Shown here: in pieces, positions 36,092-45,324 of the stretch
Layout of the letters: each line of letters starts with the position of its first letter
How positions within the stretch are numbered: position 1 is the stretch's first letter
Origin: Candidatus Gastranaerophilales bacterium
GTDB lineage: Bacteria > Cyanobacteriota > Vampirovibrionia > Gastranaerophilales > Gastranaerophilaceae
Assembly: GCA_944325735.1 (NCBI GenBank)
Contig: CALVBI010000002.1
Location: forward strand, 372,001-436,000
Length of the DNA stretch: 64,000 nucleotides
Direction of reading: 5' to 3'
Translations under genes and position numbers: made by a program
The notes under the pieces: generated by a model
Databases searched by the model: none
The model's input: only the letters and a program-made list of their open reading frames with translations
Told to the model about the DNA's origin: nothing

Positions 36092-38572
36092 ATGTCTGAA
36101 AATATAAGTATACAACAAAAAATTCAACAATATAGGCAATTAAACCCTAATTTAACAGATTTGTCAGATGAACAAATCCTTTCAATAATGAGTAAAAATG
36201 GAGAAATTTCTTTAACAAAAGAACAAAAGATTTCTCTTTATTCATCAAAGATGAATGCCTCAAATAATCATAGTGGTGTTGAAATTGAAAAGCAGACTGA
36301 TACAAAAACTATAATCTTGCATTCAGGTGAAAAAATTGTTATTAGTAGTGGAATTAATAAATACTATTCTGCTGATGGAAAAGAATTAAATCAAAAGGAT
36401 TTTGAACAGCAGGTAGGGATTATTGATGTAAGGAATTCTGGGAGATATTCTCTTACTAAAGATGGTAAGACCAGATATTATGCGTTTAATGGAACAGAAT
36501 TAAATGAAGCTTATTTTAAGCAGGTAGAAAATAATGATGTTATAGTAGCTGCTTCAGATGGAAAACATTATAATTTTAACAAGACTTTAGAAAAAAGAAT
36601 AAATAGTGTTCCAACAAATTTAAAAAAAGTAGAAGATGAAAATGGTTTTATAGGGTCTACTTGGAGCGGATTTAAAAATATAACAGGTATTGGTGATAGT
36701 TCAGATAATGTTAGAGAGCAACAAGAAATAGATAAGAAGTTATTAGAACAATTCAATACTGCTGAACAAAATAGAGCTAAAGTTTTTAAGGAATTAACTA
36801 CTTTTGATTATACCGAAGAAAATTTAGAAAAATTTATAAATGGAGAAATTAAATTAAAATCAGAGATAGCTTTAAATGGTTATAAAGAAGGTCAAGCTAT
36901 GGCTGTAGATGTTGGGGCGGATATTGTATCAGGAGTTGCTGCTGTCGGGATATACACAGCTGCAGTAGCAGCAGCTCCATTTACCGGAGGTGGATCTATA
37001 GCTGTCGGAATTGCCGCAGCGGGAGCAAGCGGCGCCGCAATTAAAACAGGAATGAAAGCAGCTGATGCTGCTACAGGTGGTAGAGAATATTCTTTAAAAG
37101 ATGCCGCATATGATGCTACAACTGGAACATTTTCCGGTGTTATAGCTCCTGTTACTGGTGGACTTGGAGGTGCTGTTGGAAAGACAGTTGCAACTAAGTT
37201 AGGTGTTCAGGCTGTAAAGCAGGTAGGTAAAGAAGTTGCTGAATCTGCTGTTGAAAGTGGTGTAAAGCAAACTATAAAAACAGCTCTGACAAATCCAACA
37301 GGTTACGAATATGTTGGAGGTAATATTGCAAAAAAATCATTGGCTTTGGGTGCAGAAATGGCAACTGATGGTGCATTAGGAGGTTCTGTTGATAATGCAT
37401 TTAGAACTGCTATAGATGGTGGAAGTATAGAAGATGTTGCCAAAGCTGCTGGTGAAGGCTTTGTTGGTGGCGCAATTTTATCACCATTAATAGGTGGAGG
37501 TATGAAATCTGTTGGTAAAGGTGCACAGAAAACTTTTGGTAAGGATAATGCTCATATTGATGCCAATGGAATTGAAATCAAACAAAATGGTTCTGATAAT
37601 ATTAGACAACTTTCAAGAGAAGAGTTGAAACAAAAATTAAAAGCTGCTAATAAACTTGAACCTAATTCAAAAGAAATTCATATTCCAAAAAGCAAAATGG
37701 CTGTCCCATCAGCGAAATTTGCAGAAACAGACGAGGCGTTTAGAAATATTATAAAAAATAATGAAAGAGAACTTTTAGAATTACATTTCAAATATCAACG
37801 AACTGGAGACAAAATTTCTTTTATTAAAGATATTTATAAATTATTTGTAAATGCAATGGATTTAGATGGTATTGCTCCTAAACTTGAAATAATTACAGAT
37901 GCTAAATATGAAGGAGGTTTTTTAGCTAGAGAAGGAAAAATTCAAGTCAATTTAAATAGACAGCTTACAGAAAAAGATATTGTAGACACTGTGGGACATG
38001 AGTTAAATCATTTTTTGCAATTTAAAGAAATGATTTTGACATCTAATGACGGTGTGGAAATATTTGCTCATAATAATGCTGTTGGTTATTTTAATGATAA
38101 TATGGATTTATTAAATGAACTTCCGCAAGATGATGTTAATACTGTATTTAGTCAGTATGTACAAGAAACTATAACCAAAGTAAATAATCTATATTCAGGC
38201 TTATTACAAGATAATAGATATTCAAGGAATATCAACCCTGCTGATAGCTATTTTCAAAAAGCAAATAAATATTTTGAAGGAGAAGCAGATTATGCTTCAG
38301 AAGGGGATGCTTATTTGAATAATATTCAAGAAATTGAAAGTTTCACTAGAGGAAGCATAGTTGGTGATGCTTATAAAGATTTAGTTAGTAATAATACAAA
38401 AACTCAAGAAATTGTAAATAAAGTCTATAATCAGCTTATTGAACTAAATTCTTCAATAAGTGATGCTGATTTAGAGTTTTTGCTCGCTGATGCAATAGCT
38501 ACCTCAAGGCAGCCTGAATTTGTAAATTATTCAGTAGATGATTTTGTTACTTATTTCTTCGGGAATTTTTAA
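36092..38572 (+). CDS. 826-residue protein with Gly/Ala-rich hydrophobic centre and C-terminal HExxH metalloprotease-like domain
   Basis: Three parts are visible. Residues 1-250: polar, with two related segments around 75-155 (GKELNQKDFEQQ... and GTELNEAYFKQV...). Residues about 270-470: a long Gly/Ala-rich, glycine-zipper-like hydrophobic region (GADIVSGVAAVGIYTAAVAA, GGSIAVGIAAAG). Residues about 550-826: a globular domain with VGHELNHFLQF, a zinc HExxH at H636-H640, and a Glu-rich stretch FEGEADYASEGDAY that could give the third ligand. No signal peptide. This plan resembles secreted toxins or effectors, but no family is recognised. Weak ribosome site. Confidence 0.55.
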   Translation: MSENISIQQKIQQYRQLNPNLTDLSDEQILSIMSKNGEISLTKEQKISLYSSKMNASNNHSGVEIEKQTDTKTIILHSGEKIVISSGINKYYSADGKELNQKDFEQQVGIIDVRNSGRYSLTKDGKTRYYAFNGTELNEAYFKQVENNDVIVAASDGKHYNFNKTLEKRINSVPTNLKKVEDENGFIGSTWSGFKNITGIGDSSDNVREQQEIDKKLLEQFNTAEQNRAKVFKELTTFDYTEENLEKFINGEIKLKSEIALNGYKEGQAMAVDVGADIVSGVAAVGIYTAAVAAAPFTGGGSIAVGIAAAGASGAAIKTGMKAADAATGGREYSLKDAAYDATTGTFSGVIAPVTGGLGGAVGKTVATKLGVQAVKQVGKEVAESAVESGVKQTIKTALTNPTGYEYVGGNIAKKSLALGAEMATDGALGGSVDNAFRTAIDGGSIEDVAKAAGEGFVGGAILSPLIGGGMKSVGKGAQKTFGKDNAHIDANGIEIKQNGSDNIRQLSREELKQKLKAANKLEPNSKEIHIPKSKMAVPSAKFAETDEAFRNIIKNNERELLELHFKYQRTGDKISFIKDIYKLFVNAMDLDGIAPKLEIITDAKYEGGFLAREGKIQVNLNRQLTEKDIVDTVGHELNHFLQFKEMILTSNDGVEIFAHNNAVGYFNDNMDLLNELPQDDVNTVFSQYVQETITKVNNLYSGLLQDNRYSRNINPADSYFQKANKYFEGEADYASEGDAYLNNIQEIESFTRGSIVGDAYKDLVSNNTKTQEIVNKVYNQLIELNSSISDADLEFLLADAIATSRQPEFVNYSVDDFVTYFFGNF

Positions 38573-38590
38573 CACATCTTCATACAATAT

Positions 38591-38619
38591 TTGATTTTCA
38601 GAATTTTTGGTTGTACACT
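38591..38619 (+). promoter_or_regulatory. metK promoter
   Basis: TTGATT at 38591-38596 and TACACT at 38614-38619 with a 17-bp spacer; transcription would start near 38626, leaving a leader of about 95 bases. Confidence 0.55.
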
Positions 38620-38625
38620 GTTTCT

Positions 38626-38720
38626 TAATGACATTGCCGGGTCGGAATTAAAAACCTTACCGGCGGGTTGACGGTGATAAGGTTCGCCGGACCAAAATAC
38701 AAATTAAGGAGAATTTTTAA
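38626..38720 (+). promoter_or_regulatory. Structured metK leader, candidate riboswitch or translational control element
   Basis: A GC-rich patch in AT-rich surroundings. Hairpin: AACCTTACCG (38653-38662), 9-base loop, CGGT (38672-38675), 3-base bulge, AAGGTT (38679-38684). It is enclosed by GGTCGG (38640-38645) with CC-G-GACC (38687-38693, one bulged G). Competing pairings exist: GCCGG (38636-38640) with CCGGC (38660-38664), and CCGGCG with CGCCGG (38685-38690). CCTTA (38655-38659) can also pair with TAAGG of the ribosome site. Mutually exclusive pairings before metK suggest SAM feedback. It does not match the SAM-I, II or III consensus I know. Confidence 0.6.
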
Positions 38721-39995
38721 ATGACACCAAAAAATTTTTTATTCACTTCTGAATCAGTTACAGAAGGACACCCCGACAAAGTTTGCGATCAGATTTCTGA
38801 CGCTATTTTGGACGAGTTTTTGACAAAATACCCTCAATCAAGAGTAGCTGCTGAAACTACTGTTACTACAGGCATGGCTCTTGTTTGTGGAGAAATTACA
38901 TCTGATTGTTATGTAGATATTCCATCAGTTGTAAGAAGTACTATTAAAAATATCGGTTATTCAGGTGCATCAGGCGGTGGTTTTGATGCTGATACTTGTG
39001 CTGTTTTAACAAGTATTGATGAACAATCTTGCGATATCGCAGGCGGCGTTAATAAAGCTCTTGAAACAAGATCTGATAATGCTGATACATCAACTTCTGA
39101 AACAGAAAATATCGGTGCAGGTGACCAAGGTATTATGTTTGGTTATGCTTGTAATGAAACTCCTGAATTAATGCCGTTGCCAATCAGCTTGGCTCATAAA
39201 TTATCTTATAGATTAGCTCAAGTTAGAAAACAAGGTATTCTTTCTTATTTAAGACCTGACGGTAAATCTCAAGTTACTGTTGAATATGTTGATGGAAAAC
39301 CTTCAAGAATTCATACTGTATTAATTTCAACTCAACATGATCCAGAAATTAATGGTGTTTCTGATAATTCAAAAGTTCAAGAAATTATTAGAAATGATAT
39401 TAAAAAATATGTAATTGATTATGTATTTGAAAATGAAGAAATTAAATTAGACAGCGAAACCAAAATTCTAGTAAACCCATCAGGTCGTTTCGTAGTAGGT
39501 GGACCTCAAGGTGATGCAGGTTTGACCGGTCGTAAAATTATTGTAGATACATATGGCGGTTATTCTCGTCACGGCGGCGGTGCTTTCTCTGGAAAAGATC
39601 CTACAAAAGTTGACAGATCTGCAGCTTATGCATCTCGTTGGGTTGCAAAAAATATCGTTGCTGCAGGTTTAGCTGAAAAATGTGAAATTGAACTTGCATA
39701 TGCAATTGGTGTTGCTGAACCTATTTCAATCATGGTTGATACATTCGGAACAGGTAAAATTTCAGATGATGAAATTTCAAAATTAGTTTATAAAAACTTT
39801 GATTTGAGACCTGCTGCAATTATTAATCAATTTGATTTACGCGGATTGCCAGCTAAAAATGGTGGTAAGTTCTATCAATTATTAGCTGCTTATGGTCATA
39901 TGGGCAGAACTGATATTGATGTACCTTGGGAAAGAACAGAAAAAGCAGATGCTTTAAAATCTCAAGCATGTTGCGGTTGTTCTTGTTCTAAATAG
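38721..39995 (+). CDS. metK: S-adenosylmethionine synthetase
   Basis: 424 residues with [29 protein letters not shown] and [18 protein letters not shown], the ATP, methionine and metal motifs of MetK. It makes SAM from ATP and methionine. The C-terminus is extended by a Cys-rich tail (CCGCSCSK) that is not part of the usual enzyme and might bind metal. AAGGAG precedes the ATG; the leader is highly structured (38626-38720). Confidence 0.95.
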   Translation: MTPKNFLFTSESVTEGHPDKVCDQISDAILDEFLTKYPQSRVAAETTVTTGMALVCGEITSDCYVDIPSVVRSTIKNIGYSGASGGGFDADTCAVLTSIDEQSCDIAGGVNKALETRSDNADTSTSETENIGAGDQGIMFGYACNETPELMPLPISLAHKLSYRLAQVRKQGILSYLRPDGKSQVTVEYVDGKPSRIHTVLISTQHDPEINGVSDNSKVQEIIRNDIKKYVIDYVFENEEIKLDSETKILVNPSGRFVVGGPQGDAGLTGRKIIVDTYGGYSRHGGGAFSGKDPTKVDRSAAYASRWVAKNIVAAGLAEKCEIELAYAIGVAEPISIMVDTFGTGKISDDEISKLVYKNFDLRPAAIINQFDLRGLPAKNGGKFYQLLAAYGHMGRTDIDVPWERTEKADALKSQACCGCSCSK

Positions 39996-40015
39996 TCCAA
40001 GATATCTAAAGAAAG

Positions 40016-40049
40016 AAAAGAGATGAATGTTTAATCATTCATCTCTTTT
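40016..40049. terminator. Bidirectional terminator between metK and the YibE/F gene
   Basis: Stem AAAAGAGATGAATG / CATTCATCTCTTTT with a six-base loop; it overlaps the stop codon of the minus-strand gene. Confidence 0.85.
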
Positions 40050-41167
40050 TCTGTATCAAAATTGAATGTTATCTTTTCTTTTTGTCTTTTTATCAAATAA
40101 GCTGCAATGATTGCGGTGATTGGAACGCAAAATAGAATTGCTATGCTGCCTGTTAAAGCTGATAGAATTTCTGTTGCAACTTGATTAAGATTGAAAAATT
40201 TATTCATATCTATGTTGCTTGATAAAAGTACAAGTGTTAAAGAACTTCCTAAATAGACGAGAATAAGTGTATTTGACATTGTGCCTATAATATCTCGACC
40301 TACATTCATACCTGATTTGAATAGTTGTTTTACTGATAAAGATTTATCGGTTTCAAAAATTTCGTTTACTGTACTTGCTATAGATACAGCTGTATCCATT
40401 AATGCTCCAAGAGCACTGATAATCATAGAAGCTGATAATATTCCAGTGAAACTCAAATCCGGTCTTGCTGTGTATAAAAACATGTTTTCTTCACCAGCAA
40501 AACCTGTAAGATGTGCAAAGTATATTGCAAGCATTGATAATGCTCCCGCAAAAATTAAACTTATGCTTGTACCAATAATCGCTGACGAACTTTTTGAATT
40601 TAGACCTCCGACTAAATATATGGTAATTACTGTTGAAATAATTCCTGTCAGAACAGCTGATGCGATAGGACAAAAACCGTTTAATATCATTGGTAACAGC
40701 ATAAAAAATATTAACGCAATTGTAGATATTATTGAAATTATACTTGTTAATCCTTTTTTCTTGCCGATTAAAAGCAGTAGGATAAAGAAAATTCCTGTAA
40801 ATACAAAAATTTGATTATCTCTTTTTATATCAGCAATGAAAAAATCGACATCATCAGGAGTTGTAATAGTATCAGAATTAGGTTCTACGTGCAAAACTAC
40901 TTTATTCCCTTTTGTTAAATTAATGTCATAGGCAGGATTTCCTGTAAGCATATTTTCAATTATGCGTTCAGTTCCCTTAAAGTTTCCTGTAAGAACTTTT
41001 ACTGTGACAAGTTGCTTTGTTGTTTCTTCTCCTTGATTAAGATTATCTGCATCTTCATATTTAATACTTTCGACTATACCTGTTTCAGATGGTAATACTG
41101 TTTTATTTTCATCTGCTAATGTCGGAATCCCTATCATTAATAATAAAATTATAAAAAGTTTTTTCAT
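40031..41167 (-). CDS. YibE/F family membrane protein
   Basis: 378 residues: a signal-like N-terminus, a small extracytoplasmic beta domain (about 25-120) and seven or so membrane helices with GLNSKSSSAIIGTS and the conserved loop SALGALMDTAVSIASTVNEI of the YibE/F-like family. Function in the family is not settled; multi-pass transport or metabolite handling has been proposed. AGGGAATAAT precedes the ATG. Confidence 0.8.
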   Translation of the reverse strand: MKKLFIILLLMIGIPTLADENKTVLPSETGIVESIKYEDADNLNQGEETTKQLVTVKVLTGNFKGTERIIENMLTGNPAYDINLTKGNKVVLHVEPNSDTITTPDDVDFFIADIKRDNQIFVFTGIFFILLLLIGKKKGLTSIISIISTIALIFFMLLPMILNGFCPIASAVLTGIISTVITIYLVGGLNSKSSSAIIGTSISLIFAGALSMLAIYFAHLTGFAGEENMFLYTARPDLSFTGILSASMIISALGALMDTAVSIASTVNEIFETDKSLSVKQLFKSGMNVGRDIIGTMSNTLILVYLGSSLTLVLLSSNIDMNKFFNLNQVATEILSALTGSIAILFCVPITAIIAAYLIKRQKEKITFNFDTEKEMND

Positions 41168-41428
41168 ATTATTCCCTCACCTCAATCAATTTATCATAAA
41201 AATATAATTGATAAAAATTTAAAATATTCATTATCTAAAGTGTGTTAAAGTAAATCCGAAATATTGGATTCTTGAATATTATTTTAATTAATTTATAGTA
41301 AATAAATATTAAAATATTCTCTTGTCCCTTGTACAAAAACCTTTAGCATATATAATAAGTTTATAAATAACATAAAATAAGGGTTATGTATAAAAGGTTA
41401 ATGTAAGAAAGGTTGTTATAGGGAGCAG

Positions 41429-42817
41429 ATGATAACATTAGACTATAAAAGGGTAGATGAAAAAATTATCGGTGAAGATAATGGACTTAATTTAGAAGTA
41501 GAATTCGAAAATTATAAAGACAAAATAGCTAATATTATCGTTGATTTAAATAAAAGAAAAGATAAACTTGGACAGTGGCTACAGTGGATGAATCTTGGAT
41601 ATAATGAAGAAACTCTTTGGTATGTAAAAGAGTATGCAGCTATGGTGCAAGGACGTTTTGATAATATTCTTGTATTAGGTATAGGAGGATCTGCATTAGG
41701 AGGTTTAGCTGTTACTGAAGCTTTGTTAAAACCTTTTTGGAATTTGTTATCTCCTGAGCAAAGAGAAGGACTTCCTAGAATTTTCTTTTTAGATAACATT
41801 GATCCTGATTATATGGCAGGTCTTTTAAATGTTTTGGATTTAAAAAAGACGTTAGTGAATGTTATTACAAAATCTGGTTCTACTGCTGAGACTATGTCTC
41901 AATTTATGATTGTTAAAAATATTTTAGAACAGGAATTAGGGGATAATTACAGATATAATATTGTTGCTACAACTGATAAAAAAACAGGAATTTTGCGCCA
42001 AATTGCTGAACAAGAAGGGTATAAAACTTTTGTAGTTCCAGATGATGTCGGTGGAAGGTTTTCAGTATTTTCAGCAGTAGGTTTGTTACCATTTGCACTT
42101 GTTGGGATTGATATTGATGAGATTGTAAACGGTATCAAGGATATGGATTTAGCTTTGAAAAATACTGATATTAAAGAAAATATTGCTGCCCAAAATGCTT
42201 TAATCCATTATTTATTAGATACTAAAAAAGGTAAAAATCTGTCTGTTATGATGCCTTATTCGAGTAAATTGAAATACGTATCAGATTGGTATGTGCAATT
42301 ATGGGCAGAATCTTTAGGTAAAAATAAAGATAAAGAAGGAAATGATGTTTGTGTTGGTCCTACGCCAATTAAGGCATTAGGTGCAACTGATCAGCATTCT
42401 CAAATTCAGTTATACAATGAAGGTCCAAATAATAAAGTAATAAACTTTATAAGAGTTAAAAATTTTGATAATACTCTAGAAATTCCAAATATTTTTGAAT
42501 ATACAGGAATTGGCTATCTTGGCGGTAAGACTATTAACCAATTAATTAATGCTGAAGCTGATTCTACTCGTGTATCTTTAGCTGATTATAAACGCCCTAC
42601 AGTATCGATATATCTTGATAAAGTTGATGGATATAATGTAGCTCAACTTCTTTATATGTTAGAAGTGCAAACTGCAATTGCAGGGGAATTATATAATATC
42701 GATACATTTAATCAACCTGGGGTTGAACAGGCTAAAAATTATACTTATGCTTTAATGGGTAGAGCAGGATATGAGGAATCTGCTCAAGTATTACAAGCAA
42801 AATTAGCTTCTGTATAG
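41429..42817 (+). CDS. pgi: Glucose-6-phosphate isomerase
   Basis: 462 residues with GIGGSALGGLAV (phosphate loop), NVITKSGSTAETM, VGGRFSVFSAVGLLP and the catalytic Glu/His/Lys region (QLWAESLGKNKD, ATDQHSQ). Interconverts glucose-6-P and fructose-6-P, the latter feeding glmS. GGGAGCAG precedes the ATG. The 261-bp upstream region (41168-41428) is AT-rich; I see only a possible TATAAT near 41350 and no gene. Confidence 0.93.
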   Translation: MITLDYKRVDEKIIGEDNGLNLEVEFENYKDKIANIIVDLNKRKDKLGQWLQWMNLGYNEETLWYVKEYAAMVQGRFDNILVLGIGGSALGGLAVTEALLKPFWNLLSPEQREGLPRIFFLDNIDPDYMAGLLNVLDLKKTLVNVITKSGSTAETMSQFMIVKNILEQELGDNYRYNIVATTDKKTGILRQIAEQEGYKTFVVPDDVGGRFSVFSAVGLLPFALVGIDIDEIVNGIKDMDLALKNTDIKENIAAQNALIHYLLDTKKGKNLSVMMPYSSKLKYVSDWYVQLWAESLGKNKDKEGNDVCVGPTPIKALGATDQHSQIQLYNEGPNNKVINFIRVKNFDNTLEIPNIFEYTGIGYLGGKTINQLINAEADSTRVSLADYKRPTVSIYLDKVDGYNVAQLLYMLEVQTAIAGELYNIDTFNQPGVEQAKNYTYALMGRAGYEESAQVLQAKLASV

Positions 42818-42868
42818 TTTAATTTTTTGTATTATTGAAAATTATTATAAAATAATTATGTATTAATT

Positions 42869-43366
42869 ATGAATATTTTAAAAAAAATAGTAGTCTTTTT
42901 AGCCTTTTTTGTAGGCTTATCAGTATCAGCTGAAACATTAAAAGCAGGTGTTTCTATGGTTGGCGCTGTTCCTAATTCTTTTTATGGAAACTGGAGAGTG
43001 TTAGCTAAAATTGATAAACAATCTGGAGATGTATATTTCAAACCTGTGACTGTGGATGTATGGAACTTATCTAGGAGTGGTGACGTCATAAATTTAAACA
43101 ACCCGTTTACAGGAGCTAGTGCTTCTGTTAAACTTGATTATGTTGATGGAAATATTATAAGATTTTCAAAAACAGGGGAGTATGACGGTAACAAAAAATT
43201 AACAGATACTGTTGATTTGAAACTTAACGGGGATACTTTCACGGGTGTTAATTATTTAACATTAGAAACTTTCTCAATTTATGATAAGTCATTGATTAAG
43301 AAAGATACTGCCGTATATATTTTAAAGGGCGAAAAAATATCAGGAAAAAGTATTACAGGAAAATGA
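42869..43366 (+). CDS. Exported beta-rich protein, unknown function
   Basis: 165 residues: signal peptide (VGLSVSAET, cut near residue 21), then a compact beta domain with FYGNWRVLAKID and VWNLSRSGDVI. No Cys. Lipocalin- or OmpA-linker-like folding is possible but not shown. It lies between pgi and trxB; 9 bp separate it from trxB, so they may share a transcript. Confidence 0.6.
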   Translation: MNILKKIVVFLAFFVGLSVSAETLKAGVSMVGAVPNSFYGNWRVLAKIDKQSGDVYFKPVTVDVWNLSRSGDVINLNNPFTGASASVKLDYVDGNIIRFSKTGEYDGNKKLTDTVDLKLNGDTFTGVNYLTLETFSIYDKSLIKKDTAVYILKGEKISGKSITGK

Positions 43367-43375
43367 GGATAGAAA

Positions 43376-44311
43376 ATGGAGCAATTAAGTTTTGATACAA
43401 TTATTCTAGGTGGAGGTCCTGCAGGATTGTCTGCTGCTATATATGCAAGTCGTGGAGCTGTATCTACAGCAATTGTAGATTTGAATATGTTAGGCGGTCA
43501 GCCTTCCAATTATTTGGAATTAGAAAATTATCCTGGATTTCAAGTGATTGGTGGCTACGATTTGATGGAAAAATTTGAAGAACATGCCGATAAATTTGGT
43601 GTTAAAAAATTCCCAATGCAGGAAATTCAAAGTGTTGATTTAAAAACTAAGACAATTGTGACTAATGAATATGAATTTAAAGCAAAAACTATAATTATAG
43701 CAACTGGTGCTCAACCTATGAAACTAGGTGTTCCTGGAGAAAAAGAGTTTGTAGGACGTGGCGTAAGTTATTGTGCAGTATGTGATGGTGCGTTTTATAA
43801 AAATAAAGTTGTAGCTGTTGTAGGCGGAGGTAATGCTGCTGTTGAAGAAGCTATGTATTTGACAAAATTTGCAGATAAAGTATATGTAATTCATAGAAGA
43901 AATGAATTGCGTGCTGACAAAATTGTTCAAGAACGTGCCTTTAAAAATGAAAAAATAGAATTTATTTGGGATTCTGTAGTAAAAGAAATTAAAGGTGATA
44001 ACCTTGTTAATACTGCTGTCTTAGAAAATGTTAAAACTAAAGAGATTTCAAATTTATCTGTAAATGGAGTATTCCCTTATATTGGAATGACTCCAAATGT
44101 CGAAAATTTCTCTGGTCAATTACAGCAAGATGCAAGAGGTTTTATTGTAACTGATGAAACTATGGCGACGTCAGTAGAAGGTGTATTTGCAATTGGAGAT
44201 GTAAGAACAACTCCTTTAAGACAAGTTATAACTGCAGCTGCTGATGGTGCTATAGGTGCAGTTTACGCTGTGAAATATCTTGAAACTCATAAGGAAGCTG
44301 TTTCTGCTTAG
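43376..44311 (+). CDS. trxB: Thioredoxin reductase
   Basis: 311 residues with the FAD site GGGPAGLSAAIYASR, the redox pair CAVCDGAF (CxxC), the NADPH site GGGNAAVEEA and the C-terminal GVFAIGDVRTTPLRQ. It reduces thioredoxin at the expense of NADPH. GAGGATAG precedes the ATG. Its end overlaps the convergent minus-strand gene by 4 bp. Confidence 0.93.
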   Translation: MEQLSFDTIILGGGPAGLSAAIYASRGAVSTAIVDLNMLGGQPSNYLELENYPGFQVIGGYDLMEKFEEHADKFGVKKFPMQEIQSVDLKTKTIVTNEYEFKAKTIIIATGAQPMKLGVPGEKEFVGRGVSYCAVCDGAFYKNKVVAVVGGGNAAVEEAMYLTKFADKVYVIHRRNELRADKIVQERAFKNEKIEFIWDSVVKEIKGDNLVNTAVLENVKTKEISNLSVNGVFPYIGMTPNVENFSGQLQQDARGFIVTDETMATSVEGVFAIGDVRTTPLRQVITAAADGAIGAVYAVKYLETHKEAVSA

Positions 44312-44943
44312 ATATTTAAATCAATAAATTTTTCTATTTCTCCAACATTTGTTATTTTTAATTTATTAGTGTCATTTGGGGAGAATTGAAAAATATTCGC
44401 TGAAGAAAAGAATGCAGGGCGGTTACCATTTTCGTAAGGGGTTATTGTATAATCAACCCCTTTTTTAAATCTTCCATTAAATAATTCTATAATTTTATCC
44501 ACAATATTGTTTGGTACCGCATCTAATTTCCCGTTGTTATTAAAACCTCTTATATTAAAAAATAATTTTGGTTTGCTGTCATTATTAATGTATCTTGAAT
44601 ATGTTGTAAGTTGCTTTTTTACAGCTTCAACTTGTCCATTAATGTTTGTTGGTACATAGTGTGATAGTACGCATAAATTTTCTCCGTTTTTGAGTTTTAT
44701 GACAGCTCCAACTGAATTGCATCCATGTAAAGCATCTGTATAGCTTGTTGTTATACCGTTTTTTCTAATGATTGCAGCTGTGCACTGATTCATATCTGTG
44801 TGGAGAATGCTTTTATCTCCATTGCGAACCATTTTGTTTAATACCATTTCTGGCATAGAATTAATGTTTGCAATGTTGTCTTTAGCATTAGCACTAAGTC
44901 TTGGTAAAACTTTTCTTGTTAAATTGATAATACCTTCTACCAT
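44308..44943 (-). CDS. Possible CheD/CNF-fold deamidase-like protein
   Basis: 211 residues, no signal peptide. DALHGCNSVGAVIKLKNG (Cys about 75) followed by VLSHYVPTN (His about 95) recalls the LGSC-x-V... MAHFMLP Cys/His dyad of chemoreceptor glutamine deamidase CheD and of CNF-type toxins, with a 20-residue spacing. A preceding QCTAAIIR strand agrees with that fold. The match is by eye only. There is no chemotaxis gene next to it, so a role as deamidase effector or as non-CheD member is open. Confidence 0.45.
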   Translation of the reverse strand: MVEGIINLTRKVLPRLSANAKDNIANINSMPEMVLNKMVRNGDKSILHTDMNQCTAAIIRKNGITTSYTDALHGCNSVGAVIKLKNGENLCVLSHYVPTNINGQVEAVKKQLTTYSRYINNDSKPKLFFNIRGFNNNGKLDAVPNNIVDKIIELFNGRFKKGVDYTITPYENGNRPAFFSSANIFQFSPNDTNKLKITNVGEIEKFIDLNI

Positions 44944-45020
44944 ATTTATATAAAATATTTTGTTGATAAATTATTGTCAGCAAATTCTATATTAAGAAGT
45001 TTTGTAACAATTGTCCAAAT

Positions 45021-45048
45021 GCAAAAAAAAGTTGCCATTTGAGGCAAC
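45021..45048 (-). terminator. Minus-strand rho-independent terminator with no minus-strand gene upstream
   Basis: On the minus strand: GTTGCC, 6-base loop, GGCAAC, then eight T. Transcription it stops must start at the right, in the gene-free interval. Confidence 0.65.
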
Positions 45049-45150
45049 ATTAAATAAACACGAGGATATTAAGAGAGAGTATAAAATAAACCTTTTTTCT
45101 TTAATCTCATTCAAACTTTTTGAAGAACTTGATTAATCTTTTTAATATCC
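45021..45150 (-). ncRNA. Candidate non-coding RNA (structured, ends at the 45021 terminator)
   Basis: Outer stem GGATATTAA (45064-45072) with TTAATATCC (45142-45150); inside it TTAATC (45101-45106) with GATTAA (45131-45136) and TTCAA (45110-45114) with TTGAA (45120-45124). A minus-strand terminator follows. Strand is inferred from that terminator; no good promoter was found and no known RNA family recognised. Confidence 0.4.
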
Positions 45151-45271
45151 GATTATTGATTTTTCCCTTTTGAAATTTTAAATTTCCCTTACTCTTATAT
45201 AAAGTAATTTCGTTTTTAAGAATTTCCTTTTTTTATAAAAATATTAAGATTTCGTTACATTAAATATATTA

Positions 45272-45300
45272 TTGTCATTGCTAAAAAAAAATGGTATAAT
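45272..45300 (+). promoter_or_regulatory. pilT promoter
   Basis: TTGTCA at 45272-45277, 17-bp spacer, TATAAT at 45295-45300; ATG at 45325 follows GAAAGGATAATT. Confidence 0.7.
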
Positions 45301-45324
45301 TTTCTTAAACTTGAAAGGATAATT

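Larger units (their letters stand above)
44944..45324. other. 381-bp gene-free interval
   Basis: No coding frame is supported. It holds a minus-strand terminator (45021-45048), a nested stem region (45064-45150), a shared 16-mer (45049-45064) and the pilT promoter (45272-45300); the rest is AT-rich without recognised features. Confidence 0.6.

Noticed and set aside
38626-38720. SAM-I (S box) or SAM-III (SMK box) riboswitch
   Set aside because: The leader is too short for the four-way junction of SAM-I and does not show the SAM-III core; I keep it as an unassigned structured leader.
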